A stretch of DNA of 5,563 nucleotides from Acidimicrobiales bacterium (GCA_024641625.1 JAHECQ010000271.1:1-5563); one strand, 5' to 3'. Shown: positions 1-5,563, numbered from the stretch's first letter. Made by a program: numbers and translations. Notes: generated from the letters alone by a model not told the origin.

Positions 1-902
1 AGAGCCTTCGCGTCGTCGGCTACCTGCTGCTGGCGGCCGTGGTCGTGCTCACCGGGGTCGTGCCCGTTGCTGCGGATCCGGCCATCTTCCTGACCGCGAA
101 CCTCACGCTGCTCGGATTGACCAGTGCAGCCCATGTGTCCTTGGCGCGGGGACGCCACCGGCTGATGCCGGCCATGTTGTTCGAGTTCCTTCGTATCCCC
201 ATGAGCCTGACCGCGGCGCGTCAACTCGTGCTCGGCGGATCCATGACGTTCCAGGTCACGCCCAAGGGGCGGTCGGGCGATGACCGCAGGATTCCCCAGG
301 TGCCCCTCAGCCTGGTCGGACTGGCCACGCTCGCGGCCCTCGGGTTGAACGTCTCCTTCCTCACCCGACTCGGGGCCATCGACGGTCCGACTGGCATCCA
401 TGTCGACGTTGCCGCGACGGTGCTCGTCGGGAATCTGGTGATGCTCGCCCTCGCCGCCAAGCGCATCCGTCGTCAGGACTTCGGCGACGAGCGCCGCCGC
501 GCTCGACGCTTCGAGCGCGATCTCCGTTGCCGCGTCGGCATCAAGGAAGGGCTGCTGCGCCACCCGTCGACCACTGGCGGTCACATTGCCTTCCGAGCTC
601 AACCGGGGAACCACGTCCTGTCGCTGCTCACGCGTGAGGGCCCGGTCGAGCTTCGTTGCTGGCTCACCCCTGCGCCGAACGGCGGCACGACCGTCGAGTT
701 CGGACCGGGCCAGTACCGCGAACGAGCGGCCCTGGCACGCACGCTCTACAGCGAGGTACAGGAGATGCCGATGCTGCCACGCGAAGTCGCGTCTCATCGT
801 GTGCCAGTGCCCGAGATCCCGATCGTTCCCGGTCGTCGTTCCGGCGAGGAGGAACGTCACCGTCCGCCTCGGCCCCAGCACCGCTCGACCGCCGAGCACT
901 AG
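1..902 (+). CDS. Cellulose synthase-like (BcsA-type) family 2 glycosyltransferase, C-terminal part, 5' truncated
   Basis: The reading frame is open from base 3 to the TAG at 900-902 (299 visible residues), so the gene starts upstream and the catalytic GT-A domain (D, D, D, QxxRW) is not in the window. Residues are numbered from base 3. Visible order: hydrophobic helices at about 1-22 and 24-47, an amphipathic interface helix at about 55-78, the motif FQVTPKG at 83-89, two more membrane helices at about 98-123 and 134-155, then a soluble tail. This matches the topology of BcsA, where F-x-V-T-x-K-G follows the gating/interface helix and a PilZ domain follows the last helix. The tail has a possible RxxxR (RRARR, 165-169) and HPSTTG (187-192) where PilZ has [D/N]xSxxG. 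The last 45 or so residues are Pro/Arg/Glu-rich and probably disordered. The family makes beta-linked polysaccharides at the inner membrane; cellulose itself is not shown. Family assignment is fairly sure, product unknown. A GTG at 39 is an internal codon, not the start. Confidence 0.8.
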   Translation, partial: SLRVVGYLLLAAVVVLTGVVPVAADPAIFLTANLTLLGLTSAAHVSLARGRHRLMPAMLFEFLRIPMSLTAARQLVLGGSMTFQVTPKGRSGDDRRIPQVPLSLVGLATLAALGLNVSFLTRLGAIDGPTGIHVDVAATVLVGNLVMLALAAKRIRRQDFGDERRRARRFERDLRCRVGIKEGLLRHPSTTGGHIAFRAQPGNHVLSLLTREGPVELRCWLTPAPNGGTTVEFGPGQYRERAALARTLYSEVQEMPMLPREVASHRVPVPEIPIVPGRRSGEEERHRPPRPQHRSTAEH

Positions 903-971
903 TGGGTCTTCGCCCAGCAGGTCGCCGGTGACCGTCTGCGGAGAGCCGTCGCCAGGCGGTACCGTCGGGTC
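903..971 (+). other. Glycosyltransferase-channel junction, stop-free and in one frame
   Basis: These 69 bases follow the TAG of the glycosyltransferase and precede the GTG start chosen for the channel. They lie in the same frame as both genes, have no stop in that frame, and would encode an Arg-rich stretch starting WVFAQQVAGD. There is no ATG, GTG or TTG in frame here. AGGCGG at 954-959 is the best ribosome-binding-site candidate, 12 bases before GTG 972, which is rather far. No terminator-like hairpin is apparent, so co-transcription is likely. Confidence 0.45.
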
Positions 972-1859
972 GTGGAACGCCTGGCCATCTTGGCGTCGAT
1001 TCGCACCATCGACGACCTCAGCTTGTGGATACGGGGGAGCGGTCTCGAGATCGTGATGCTGCTCGCCGGTGGGTTGTTGACGATCCGCAGCGCCAAATGG
1101 CTGCTGGCCATGGGTGAACGCGCCGCCGACGAGCGAGCAGGCGATACCGATCAGGTGGGACCGCGGCGCCACAAGGCCATCACCCAGGCGATGGGCTGGC
1201 TGGTCACGGCCATGGTCTCCGTCGCCGTCGGCGTGTTGATTGCCGACCGTTTCGGCCTGCCGATGGCCACCCTCGTTCCCACCGCCACTGTCGTCGGCGT
1301 CACCGTGGGATTCGGCGCTCAGCGGTTGGTGCAGGACATCTTCTCCGGCTTCTTCCTGCTCGCCGAGCGTCAACTCTCCATCGGTGATGTGGTGAGGATC
1401 TCGGCCCCGGGCACGATCGAGGGCATCAGCGGAACGGTCGAGGAGGTCACCCTGCGAGTCACCCGACTTCGCACCTTGAAGGGTGAGGTGGTGTTCATTC
1501 CCAACGGGGAGATCCGCCAGGTCACCAACCTGTCTGTCGAGTGGGCTCGCCTCGTGCTCGATGTCCCCCTTCGTCCCGACGAGGACGTCGATCGAGCCAT
1601 CACCGTGCTTCGGGGCGTCTGTGAGCAGATATGGCAGGACGAACCGTGGGCGACCATGCTGCTCGACCCTCCCGAGGTCCTCGGAGTCCAGGCGATCAAC
1701 GTCGGGGTGGTCCAGGTTCGTCTCGTCGCTCGAGTTCGTGCCACCCAACAATGGGAGGCCGGCCGGGAACTCCGAAGGCGGGTGGCGCTCGGCTTGAGCG
1801 ATGCCGGCATGGAACCGGTGAAGCCGATCATGACACCGCAGGGGATCGAGGAGCCATGA
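972..1859 (+). CDS. Small MscS-family mechanosensitive ion channel
   Basis: A 295-residue protein, close in size to E. coli MscS (286). It would form a heptameric inner-membrane channel that opens under membrane tension and releases solutes on osmotic downshock. Hydrophobic segments lie at about 25-47, 69-92 and 96-129. The third is the pore-lining helix, with GFGAQ at 113-117 followed by a D-I-F-S-G-F-F-L-L-A-E type continuation. The beta domain follows, with LSIGDVV at about 135-141, GISGTVEEV at 131-139 region onward, and IPNGE at 156-160, the most diagnostic motif of the family. The C-terminal alpha/beta domain covers about 170-283. Aligned to E. coli MscS, pore leucines 105 and 109 become Val110 and Phe114 and the hinge Gly113 becomes Arg118; the GFGAQ form is common in other MscS subfamilies. 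GTG 972 is chosen because it leaves a short N-terminus before the first helix; TTG 990 is an alternative. The gene is translationally coupled to the next by an ATGA overlap. Confidence 0.9.
   Translation: MERLAILASIRTIDDLSLWIRGSGLEIVMLLAGGLLTIRSAKWLLAMGERAADERAGDTDQVGPRRHKAITQAMGWLVTAMVSVAVGVLIADRFGLPMATLVPTATVVGVTVGFGAQRLVQDIFSGFFLLAERQLSIGDVVRISAPGTIEGISGTVEEVTLRVTRLRTLKGEVVFIPNGEIRQVTNLSVEWARLVLDVPLRPDEDVDRAITVLRGVCEQIWQDEPWATMLLDPPEVLGVQAINVGVVQVRLVARVRATQQWEAGRELRRRVALGLSDAGMEPVKPIMTPQGIEEP
1848..1853 (+). promoter_or_regulatory. Ribosome binding site for the Pro/Ser/Thr-rich protein gene
   Basis: GAGGAG lies inside the last codons of the channel gene. It is 2 bases before ATG 1856, which overlaps the channel stop, and 11 bases before an in-frame ATG at 1865. 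Neither spacing is ideal, so either ATG could be used; the difference is three residues. Confidence 0.5.
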
Positions 1860-2176
1860 AACAGATGCGCCCCTCGACCATGGTCGCCATCGCCGTCTTC
1901 GTGGTGAGCGGCGTGCTCTACGTCTTCGTGCAACCCGACGACCAGCCGGTACCCGAATCCTCACCGATCCCCGTGTTCGTCGTCACCACCACGACGGCTC
2001 CGACAAACCCGACCGACGCAACCTCCGGTCCGAGCACCGACACGACGGTGCCCTCGGCCGAGGGGTCATCGACCGAGGGTGGAGGCACCGGCGCCACATC
2101 GACGCCGCCGGCCACCAATGTCGACCGCTCATCGACCTCGACGTTGCCGGCTCCATCGGAGACGACGGCCGGCTGA
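1856..2176 (+). CDS. Small single-pass membrane protein with Pro/Ser/Thr-rich extracytoplasmic tail
   Basis: A 106-residue protein of unknown function. A short basic N-terminus (K2, R5) is followed by one hydrophobic segment at about 8-25, then a low-complexity region from about 27 to the end rich in Thr, Ser, Pro and Gly, with a TTTT run at 44-47. The positive charge before the helix predicts an N-in signal-anchor with the tail outside the membrane. There is no cysteine, so it is not a lipoprotein. No enzymatic motif is visible. Similar Thr/Pro-rich stalks are common in secreted or anchored actinobacterial proteins, where they span the wall or carry O-glycans; this is inference here. ATG 1856 overlaps the channel stop (ATGA), so translation is probably coupled and the protein may work at the envelope with the channel or the glycosyltransferase. 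The ORF extends much further upstream in the same frame, but that part is antisense-free shadow of the channel gene. Confidence 0.65.
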   Translation: MKQMRPSTMVAIAVFVVSGVLYVFVQPDDQPVPESSPIPVFVVTTTTAPTNPTDATSGPSTDTTVPSAEGSSTEGGGTGATSTPPATNVDRSSTSTLPAPSETTAG

Positions 2177-2193
2177 CTGCGCCGCCCGATCGA
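2177..2193. other. Convergent junction between the two gene groups
   Basis: Only 17 bases separate the stop of the plus-strand cluster (2174-2176) from the stop of the minus-strand cluster (2194-2196). The perfect palindrome GATCGATC (2188-2195) overlaps the second stop, but it is too short for a terminator stem. No GC hairpin with a T run is seen on either strand, so termination must occur inside the opposing genes or by a factor-dependent route. Confidence 0.5.
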
Positions 2194-3069
2194 TCAGCTC
2201 GAAGTGACCATGGCGGCATCGGAAATGGCGGCACCGGAAATCGTGGTGCGATGCAGCAAGCGGTCATACCCCTCGTACCCCCCGGTCGCCCGATGGAGCA
2301 CCGAACGGTTGTCCCACATCGTCAGCGTGCCGGGCTGCCACCGGTGGGTGTAGACGAACTCATCCCTGGTCTGCCAGGCATGCAGCTCCTCGATCAGGCA
2401 GCGCGCCTCGTCGCCGGGCATGCCCTCGATGCCGATGATGTAGCCGAGGCAGCCGAAGATACCCAGTCGGCCAGTTTCGGGGTGGGGTCGGAGGATCGAG
2501 TGGAGTTGAGTGGCCGTCGCCGTCTCGCTCGGGCGGATGTCCATGCTCCGATCGCCGGCCTGGTCATCGAACCCGTACGTGCCATTGGGGGCATAACCGA
2601 AACGGGCCGAATGGATCGCCATCCTGCCCTCGAGACGCGCTCGGAGATCAGCCGGCATGGCCTCGAGGGCTGCGTGCTGATCGGCGTAGAGAGTGTCGCC
2701 GCCGACCGGTGGAATCGTGATACCGAGCAGGCAGGTGAACGACGGAGGGGTGGCCTGGAAACTCCAGTCGCTGTGCCAGTTCTCGGCGAACAGTGACGAG
2801 GTCTCATCGGCGCGTCTGGCCACGGCGATGACGTGTTCGCGTCCGGCGATGGGCGCAATGTAGGGATCGTCGCCGAATCCCCCGAAGTACAGCGAGAACC
2901 GCTCGAGGTCGTCGTCGTCCATCGTCTGGTCGGCGAAGGCAATCACGTGATGATCGAGCACGGCCCGACGGATCTCGGCCACCGTCTCCGGCCCGAGCGG
3001 CCGGCTGAGGTCGACCCCGCTCACCATCGCCCCACACGCCTGTCCGGACTCGATCACCTCGATTGCCAT
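2194..3069 (-). CDS. TauD/TfdA-family Fe(II)/2-oxoglutarate-dependent dioxygenase
   Basis: A 291-residue cytoplasmic enzyme, close to E. coli TauD (283). The family couples 2-oxoglutarate decarboxylation to hydroxylation of a substrate, often releasing sulfite or another leaving group. The iron ligands are visible: H99 and D101 in NWHSDWSF, and H259 after WDNRSVLH. R270 matches the 2-oxoglutarate-binding arginine TauD R266, at the same 11-residue distance from the distal His, and R274 matches TauD R270. The N-terminus (GAMVSGVDLSRPL) matches the TauD opening, and GGDTLYAD is also typical. By alignment from memory, taurine contacts H70, Y73 and N95 are replaced by Asp, Ile and Ala, so taurine is an unlikely substrate. 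ATG 3069 is chosen: it gives the family-typical N-terminus and sits 10 bases after the transporter stop. An upstream ATG at 3144 would overlap the transporter by 65 bases and add an unrelated Trp/Arg-rich leader. The ribosome site is weak. Last gene of the cluster. Confidence 0.9.
   Translation of the reverse strand: MAIEVIESGQACGAMVSGVDLSRPLGPETVAEIRRAVLDHHVIAFADQTMDDDDLERFSLYFGGFGDDPYIAPIAGREHVIAVARRADETSSLFAENWHSDWSFQATPPSFTCLLGITIPPVGGDTLYADQHAALEAMPADLRARLEGRMAIHSARFGYAPNGTYGFDDQAGDRSMDIRPSETATATQLHSILRPHPETGRLGIFGCLGYIIGIEGMPGDEARCLIEELHAWQTRDEFVYTHRWQPGTLTMWDNRSVLHRATGGYEGYDRLLHRTTISGAAISDAAMVTSS
2210..2239. repeat. 15-base tandem duplication at the 3' end of the dioxygenase gene
   Basis: Two adjacent 15-base units, 2210-2224 and 2225-2239, differ at one position (ATGGCGGCATCGGAA and ATGGCGGCACCGGAA on the plus strand). 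They keep the frame and encode ISGAA then ISDAA close to the C-terminus of the dioxygenase, just after the conserved barrel end. This looks like a recent in-frame slippage or duplication event and probably does not affect the catalytic core. Confidence 0.75.
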
Positions 3070-3079
3070 GTCCCGAACG

Positions 3080-4054
3080 CTAGCCGGTCGAAGTGGTCGG
3101 ACGACTGACGACGGCAGCCACCGCTCCCAGTACCACCAGCCCACCGACGGCCTGCTGCGTGGTGAAGTGTTCGCCGTTGATGGGCCAGGACGCGAGCACC
3201 GCCACGACCGTCATGCCCAACAGGTAGAGCGACGATCGCGACGCAGGCACGAACTTCTGCACCCAACTCATGAGCGTGTGGCTGAAAATGCCGACGACCC
3301 CGGCGACGTAGAAGAGGTAGATCCAGTCGCGGCCGCCCAGCAGGCCGTAGTCGGAGGGCCGAGTGAAGGCAACGGCGAACGGTGTGACGAACAGCGCGGA
3401 GAACAGCGTCGACGCCGACATCCATTCCAATGGATGAACCTCGAATCGCGTCCGGACCATGCGATTGCGGACGTAGTAGCCCGTGAAACTGAGCAGAGAC
3501 ACCACGCCACCCATCACGCCGAGCGCGTCCATCTCCACCTCGGGTCCATTGCCCAGGATGACGATGCCGACACCGAGGATGCCGACGATCGTCCACGCCA
3601 CATGCCATCGGGAGGGACGCTCGCCCAGCCAACGACCGGCGACCACCAGGACGATCCCGGGCTGGAGTGCCATGAGGATCGACAGCACCGCAACCGAGGT
3701 CCGCTGGAGCGAGAAGAACACCGCGACCATGTTCAACCCGAACAGCGCTCCGGCCAGCCAAGTGTGTCGCAGCGTCTCCCGAGTGACTCGATGTCCCGTC
3801 GCCGCGGTGACGGCGAACAGGATCGGTACCGACGCCCAGAATCTGGTACTGGCAATGACCAACGGCGGAGCAGTGATGAGCTTCGACACCGGAGGTCCGA
3901 TGCCCCACAGCACGATGATGCCGGCCATGGTGATACCGGGAAGTCGCGAGCTGCGGGACGTGGGACCGGCCGCCGACGGCAGCGGCGGCGGAGCGACGAC
4001 CGCGGTCGCAGACCCTCGTCGACCGACCGATGGGATGTTCGTGAGCTGTCTCAA
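3080..4054 (-). CDS. EamA/DMT-superfamily membrane transporter
   Basis: A 324-residue protein with about ten hydrophobic segments, roughly at 39-57, 64-82, 97-116, 119-139, 150-168, 178-194, 209-230, 243-260, 271-290 and 302-317, forming the two EamA repeats of the drug/metabolite transporter superfamily. Typical signatures are SILMALQPGI then GRWLGERPSRW at the end of repeat one, and SHTLMSWVQKFVPASRSSL plus a G-E-x-x-T-x-Q-Q motif in repeat two. Members export or import amino acids, nucleobases and other small metabolites; the substrate here is unknown. The start is uncertain. TTG 4054 has a GGGA at 4060-4063 (minus strand) 5 bases upstream, but gives a 38-residue Ala/Pro/Arg-rich leader. 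ATG 3928 would give 282 residues, a usual family length, but begins inside the first helix and has no clear ribosome site. The upstream gene stops 18 bases before TTG 4054 and the dioxygenase starts 10 bases after this stop, so co-transcription is likely. Confidence 0.88.
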   Translation of the reverse strand: MRQLTNIPSVGRRGSATAVVAPPPLPSAAGPTSRSSRLPGITMAGIIVLWGIGPPVSKLITAPPLVIASTRFWASVPILFAVTAATGHRVTRETLRHTWLAGALFGLNMVAVFFSLQRTSVAVLSILMALQPGIVLVVAGRWLGERPSRWHVAWTIVGILGVGIVILGNGPEVEMDALGVMGGVVSLLSFTGYYVRNRMVRTRFEVHPLEWMSASTLFSALFVTPFAVAFTRPSDYGLLGGRDWIYLFYVAGVVGIFSHTLMSWVQKFVPASRSSLYLLGMTVVAVLASWPINGEHFTTQQAVGGLVVLGAVAAVVSRPTTSTG

Positions 4055-4072
4055 GCAGATCCCGTTCGCTCG

Positions 4073-4615
4073 TCAGATCACTTCGGGTGCAGGTTCCACC
4101 GGCGTCTGCTCGTTGTCGGCCACCAGGCCAGAATCGAGGTCTGCTCGATCGATGGGACGAATGACATCGCCCGGGGCCACCGTGCCACCCAGCACGATCC
4201 GAGCATTCAGGCCCGATCGGTGAACCAGTGGTCGAAAGACGCGTTTGGCGACCAGTCCCTCGAGATAGGCGCACGGTACGTTCAGTCGTCCGCCGTAGAA
4301 CACACAGGATCCGACGGCGAAGTAGGCGCCGACGAGATGATTCAGTGGTACCCCGACCGTCGTGATGTTGCGTCGATGCTCGACGGGCAACAGGTCGACA
4401 TCGTGGTCACGTCGCAACGCCTCCAACGTCTCGACCTCTATCAGCGTGACCTGTCGATCGAGGTGCGGTCGTGACGAATAGTGCCCGACACCGAGGGCAT
4501 ACCGATCGCCCTCGATTCCGTAGCCGGCGATCAGCGTCGCCGCCTCGAGCGGTTGCATGGGCGCCGATCCCACCGGCGCAATGTGGATCGACGTCACCTG
4601 GCCTTCGAACGTCAT
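4073..4615 (-). CDS. MOSC-domain protein
   Basis: A 180-residue single-domain protein. The MOSC fold is found at the C-terminus of molybdenum cofactor sulfurases and in stand-alone proteins of the YiiM type; it is thought to handle sulfur or the molybdenum cofactor. Visible family marks are a GIEGDRYA motif at 33-40, QVTLIEVE at 55-62, RRNITT at 81-86, the conserved cysteine C115 in a N-V-P-C-x-Y-L-E context, R-S-G-L-N-A-R at 133-139, and G-D-V-I at 149-152. The cysteine is the expected sulfur-carrying or cofactor-contacting residue of the family. There is no N-terminal beta-barrel domain, no ferredoxin domain and no signal peptide. ATG 4615 is well supported: an in-frame stop lies at 4625-4627 and GGTAGG (4624-4629, minus strand) sits 8 bases upstream. 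It lies between a lyase gene and a transporter gene. Role in the cluster is unknown. Confidence 0.88.
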   Translation of the reverse strand: MTFEGQVTSIHIAPVGSAPMQPLEAATLIAGYGIEGDRYALGVGHYSSRPHLDRQVTLIEVETLEALRRDHDVDLLPVEHRRNITTVGVPLNHLVGAYFAVGSCVFYGGRLNVPCAYLEGLVAKRVFRPLVHRSGLNARIVLGGTVAPGDVIRPIDRADLDSGLVADNEQTPVEPAPEVI

Positions 4616-4623
4616 GGTCGGAA

Positions 4624-4629
4624 CCTACC
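4624..4629 (-). promoter_or_regulatory. Ribosome binding site for the MOSC gene
   Basis: GGTAGG on the minus strand lies 8 bases before ATG 4615. It also contains the in-frame TAG that rules out an earlier start. It sits in the 48-base gap (4616-4663) after the lyase gene. No hairpin or promoter pair is evident in that gap. Confidence 0.55.
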
Positions 4630-4663
4630 AGCAGCGCCATCGCGGTTCCCGATCCCAGAGCCG

Positions 4664-5563
4664 CTACCGACCGGAGAAGCGGTGCTCGAGTGCGGTGATC
4701 TCGGGCAAGCCGATCAGATCGGTGAAACCACCGAACGTCATCAACTCATCGGCGAACGGCGCCGGTGTGCCGGTGACCTTGAGCTTGGCCAGGAAGTCCT
4801 GCATGGCGGCGGTCGCCGCCAACAACATGCCAATCGGCATCAGGATCATGGCGAACCCCAAGGCGGCGATCTCCTCGTAGGTCAGCGGCGGGGTCTTACC
4901 TCCTTCTGCCCAGTTGAACAGCAAGGGGAACCCGCGGAACTCCCTCGCCACCCGTTCGATCTCGTCGATGCCCACCAAGGCCTCGACGAACAACACGTCG
5001 GCGCCGGCCTCGGCGCAACGAGTCGCCCGACGCAGGGCCTCGTCCATTCCGTGTGGTGCCCGGGCGTCGGTGCGGGCGATGATGACGAAATCGTCGTCGG
5101 TGCGGGCTGCGGCGGCCGCCGCGATCTTGCCCACCATCACGTCGGCCTCGACCACCTGCTTGTTCTCCATGTGCCCACATTTCTTGGGTAGGACCTGGTC
5201 TTCGATGTGGAGACCGGCGACCCCTGCCCGCTCGTACTCCTGCACCGTCCGGATCACGTTGATCTGGTTGCCGTAGCCGGTGTCGGCATCGGCCACCACC
5301 GGCAGGTCGACCGCACCGACGATCCGGCGAGCGTTGTCGACCATCTCCGACAATCCCAACAACCCGACGTCGGGTCGGCCCAACAGCGATGCCGTGGTGC
5401 CGAAACCGGTCATGTAGACGGCATCGAACTCGGCCTGCTCGATCAGCCGGGCACCCAGAGCGTCGTAACAGCCGGGCAGCACCAGCGGACGCCGGTCGGC
5501 CATCGCGGTGGCGAGGAGCGTGCGTAGTCGGGCGGGGCCGCCTGGACGGCGACCAAGTAAGTC
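4664..5563 (-). CDS. Isocitrate lyase/PEP mutase superfamily C-C lyase, probably 5' truncated
   Basis: The first visible ATG is at 5503, giving 279 residues, numbered here from it. Motifs of the superfamily, in order: PGCYDALGARL at 10-20, DADTGYG at 72-78 (Mg2+ site), H-I-E-D-Q at 99-103, KKCGH at 107-111 with catalytic C109, IARTDA at 142-147, F-V-E-A at 172-175, and N-W-A-E-G-G-K-T-P at 197-205. The cysteine points to C-C bond cleavage (methylisocitrate, dimethylmalate or oxaloacetate type) rather than phosphonate chemistry, because PEP mutase lacks it. The E-G-G-K-T-P form is nearer to dimethylmalate lyase/oxaloacetate hydrolase-like members than to PrpB. The exact substrate cannot be called. 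The frame stays open to the window edge, and the 5' side encodes ARLRTLLA, which resembles the usual N-terminal helix of this family; ATG 5503 has no ribosome site. I therefore think the true start lies beyond 5563. First visible gene of the minus-strand cluster. Confidence 0.88.
   Translation of the reverse strand, partial: DLLGRRPGGPARLRTLLATAMADRRPLVLPGCYDALGARLIEQAEFDAVYMTGFGTTASLLGRPDVGLLGLSEMVDNARRIVGAVDLPVVADADTGYGNQINVIRTVQEYERAGVAGLHIEDQVLPKKCGHMENKQVVEADVMVGKIAAAAAARTDDDFVIIARTDARAPHGMDEALRRATRCAEAGADVLFVEALVGIDEIERVAREFRGFPLLFNWAEGGKTPPLTYEEIAALGFAMILMPIGMLLAATAAMQDFLAKLKVTGTPAPFADELMTFGGFTDLIGLPEITALEHRFSGR

Noticed and set aside
1980..2170. Repeat array in the Thr/Ser/Pro-rich region
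   Set aside because: The bases are low in complexity, but no unit recurs at regular spacing; it is codon-biased coding sequence for a low-complexity tail.
2177..2200. Bidirectional terminator at the convergent junction
   Set aside because: Only an 8-base GATCGATC palindrome is present, with no loop, no strong GC stem and no T run.
2194..3144. Dioxygenase start at ATG 3144
   Set aside because: It would overlap the transporter by 65 bases and add a leader unlike the family; ATG 3069 gives the typical TauD N-terminus 10 bases after the transporter stop.
3054..4274. 406-codon minus-strand open frame overlapping transporter and MOSC genes
   Set aside because: It is in another frame of the same strand, Arg/His/Gly-rich and without motifs, while the other frames encode clear EamA and MOSC proteins.
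3068..4474. Long 468-codon plus-strand open frame across the transporter and MOSC genes
   Set aside because: It is antisense to well-recognised genes, is rich in His, Arg, Asp and Gln, has no domain or membrane pattern, and runs across gene boundaries. Long antisense frames are expected in GC-rich DNA.
4481..5191. 236-codon plus-strand open frame opposite the lyase
   Set aside because: Antisense shadow of the lyase gene, with composition typical of such shadows and no recognisable motif.
4664..5563. PEP mutase or phosphonopyruvate hydrolase, making the cluster a phosphonate pathway
   Set aside because: The KKCGH motif with its cysteine is the lyase form; phosphonate enzymes of this superfamily lack that cysteine. 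No other phosphonate gene is in the window.

Overview
The window is GC-rich and densely coding, with strong G/C preference at third codon positions. It carries two gene groups that run towards each other and meet around position 2180-2195. GTG and TTG starts, ATGA-type coupling and a secreted Thr/Ser/Pro-rich tail suggest a high-GC actinobacterium, possibly a member of the Acidimicrobiia. That placement is an inference from style and composition; no marker gene is present. Both outer genes are cut by the window edges. No RNA gene, CRISPR array, insertion sequence or tRNA was seen.

Plus strand, 1-2176: an envelope-type cluster. It begins with the C-terminal part of a BcsA-like (cellulose synthase-like) family 2 glycosyltransferase, with membrane helices, the F-x-V-T-x-K-G interface motif and a PilZ-like tail. 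A small MscS-family mechanosensitive channel follows. A 106-residue single-pass protein with a long Pro/Ser/Thr-rich extracytoplasmic tail comes last, its ATG overlapping the stop codon of the channel gene.

Minus strand, 5563-2194 (transcribed right to left): a metabolic cluster of four closely spaced genes. In order these are an isocitrate lyase/PEP mutase superfamily C-C lyase with an intact K-K-C-G-H motif (5' end probably outside the window), a MOSC-domain protein, an EamA/DMT-type transporter, and a TauD/TfdA-family Fe(II)/2-oxoglutarate dioxygenase. Gaps are 48, 18 and 10 bases, so one transcript is likely. A transporter, an oxygenase, a C-C lyase and a sulfur/molybdenum-cofactor-type domain together suggest uptake or export and breakdown of a small organic acid, but no substrate can be read from the sequence.

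I did not find a convincing previously undescribed system. The points most worth a second look are the dioxygenase active site, which keeps all catalytic residues but loses the taurine contacts; the degenerate PilZ motif on the glycosyltransferase; the same-frame, single-TAG junction between glycosyltransferase and channel; and the make-up of the four-gene minus-strand cluster.
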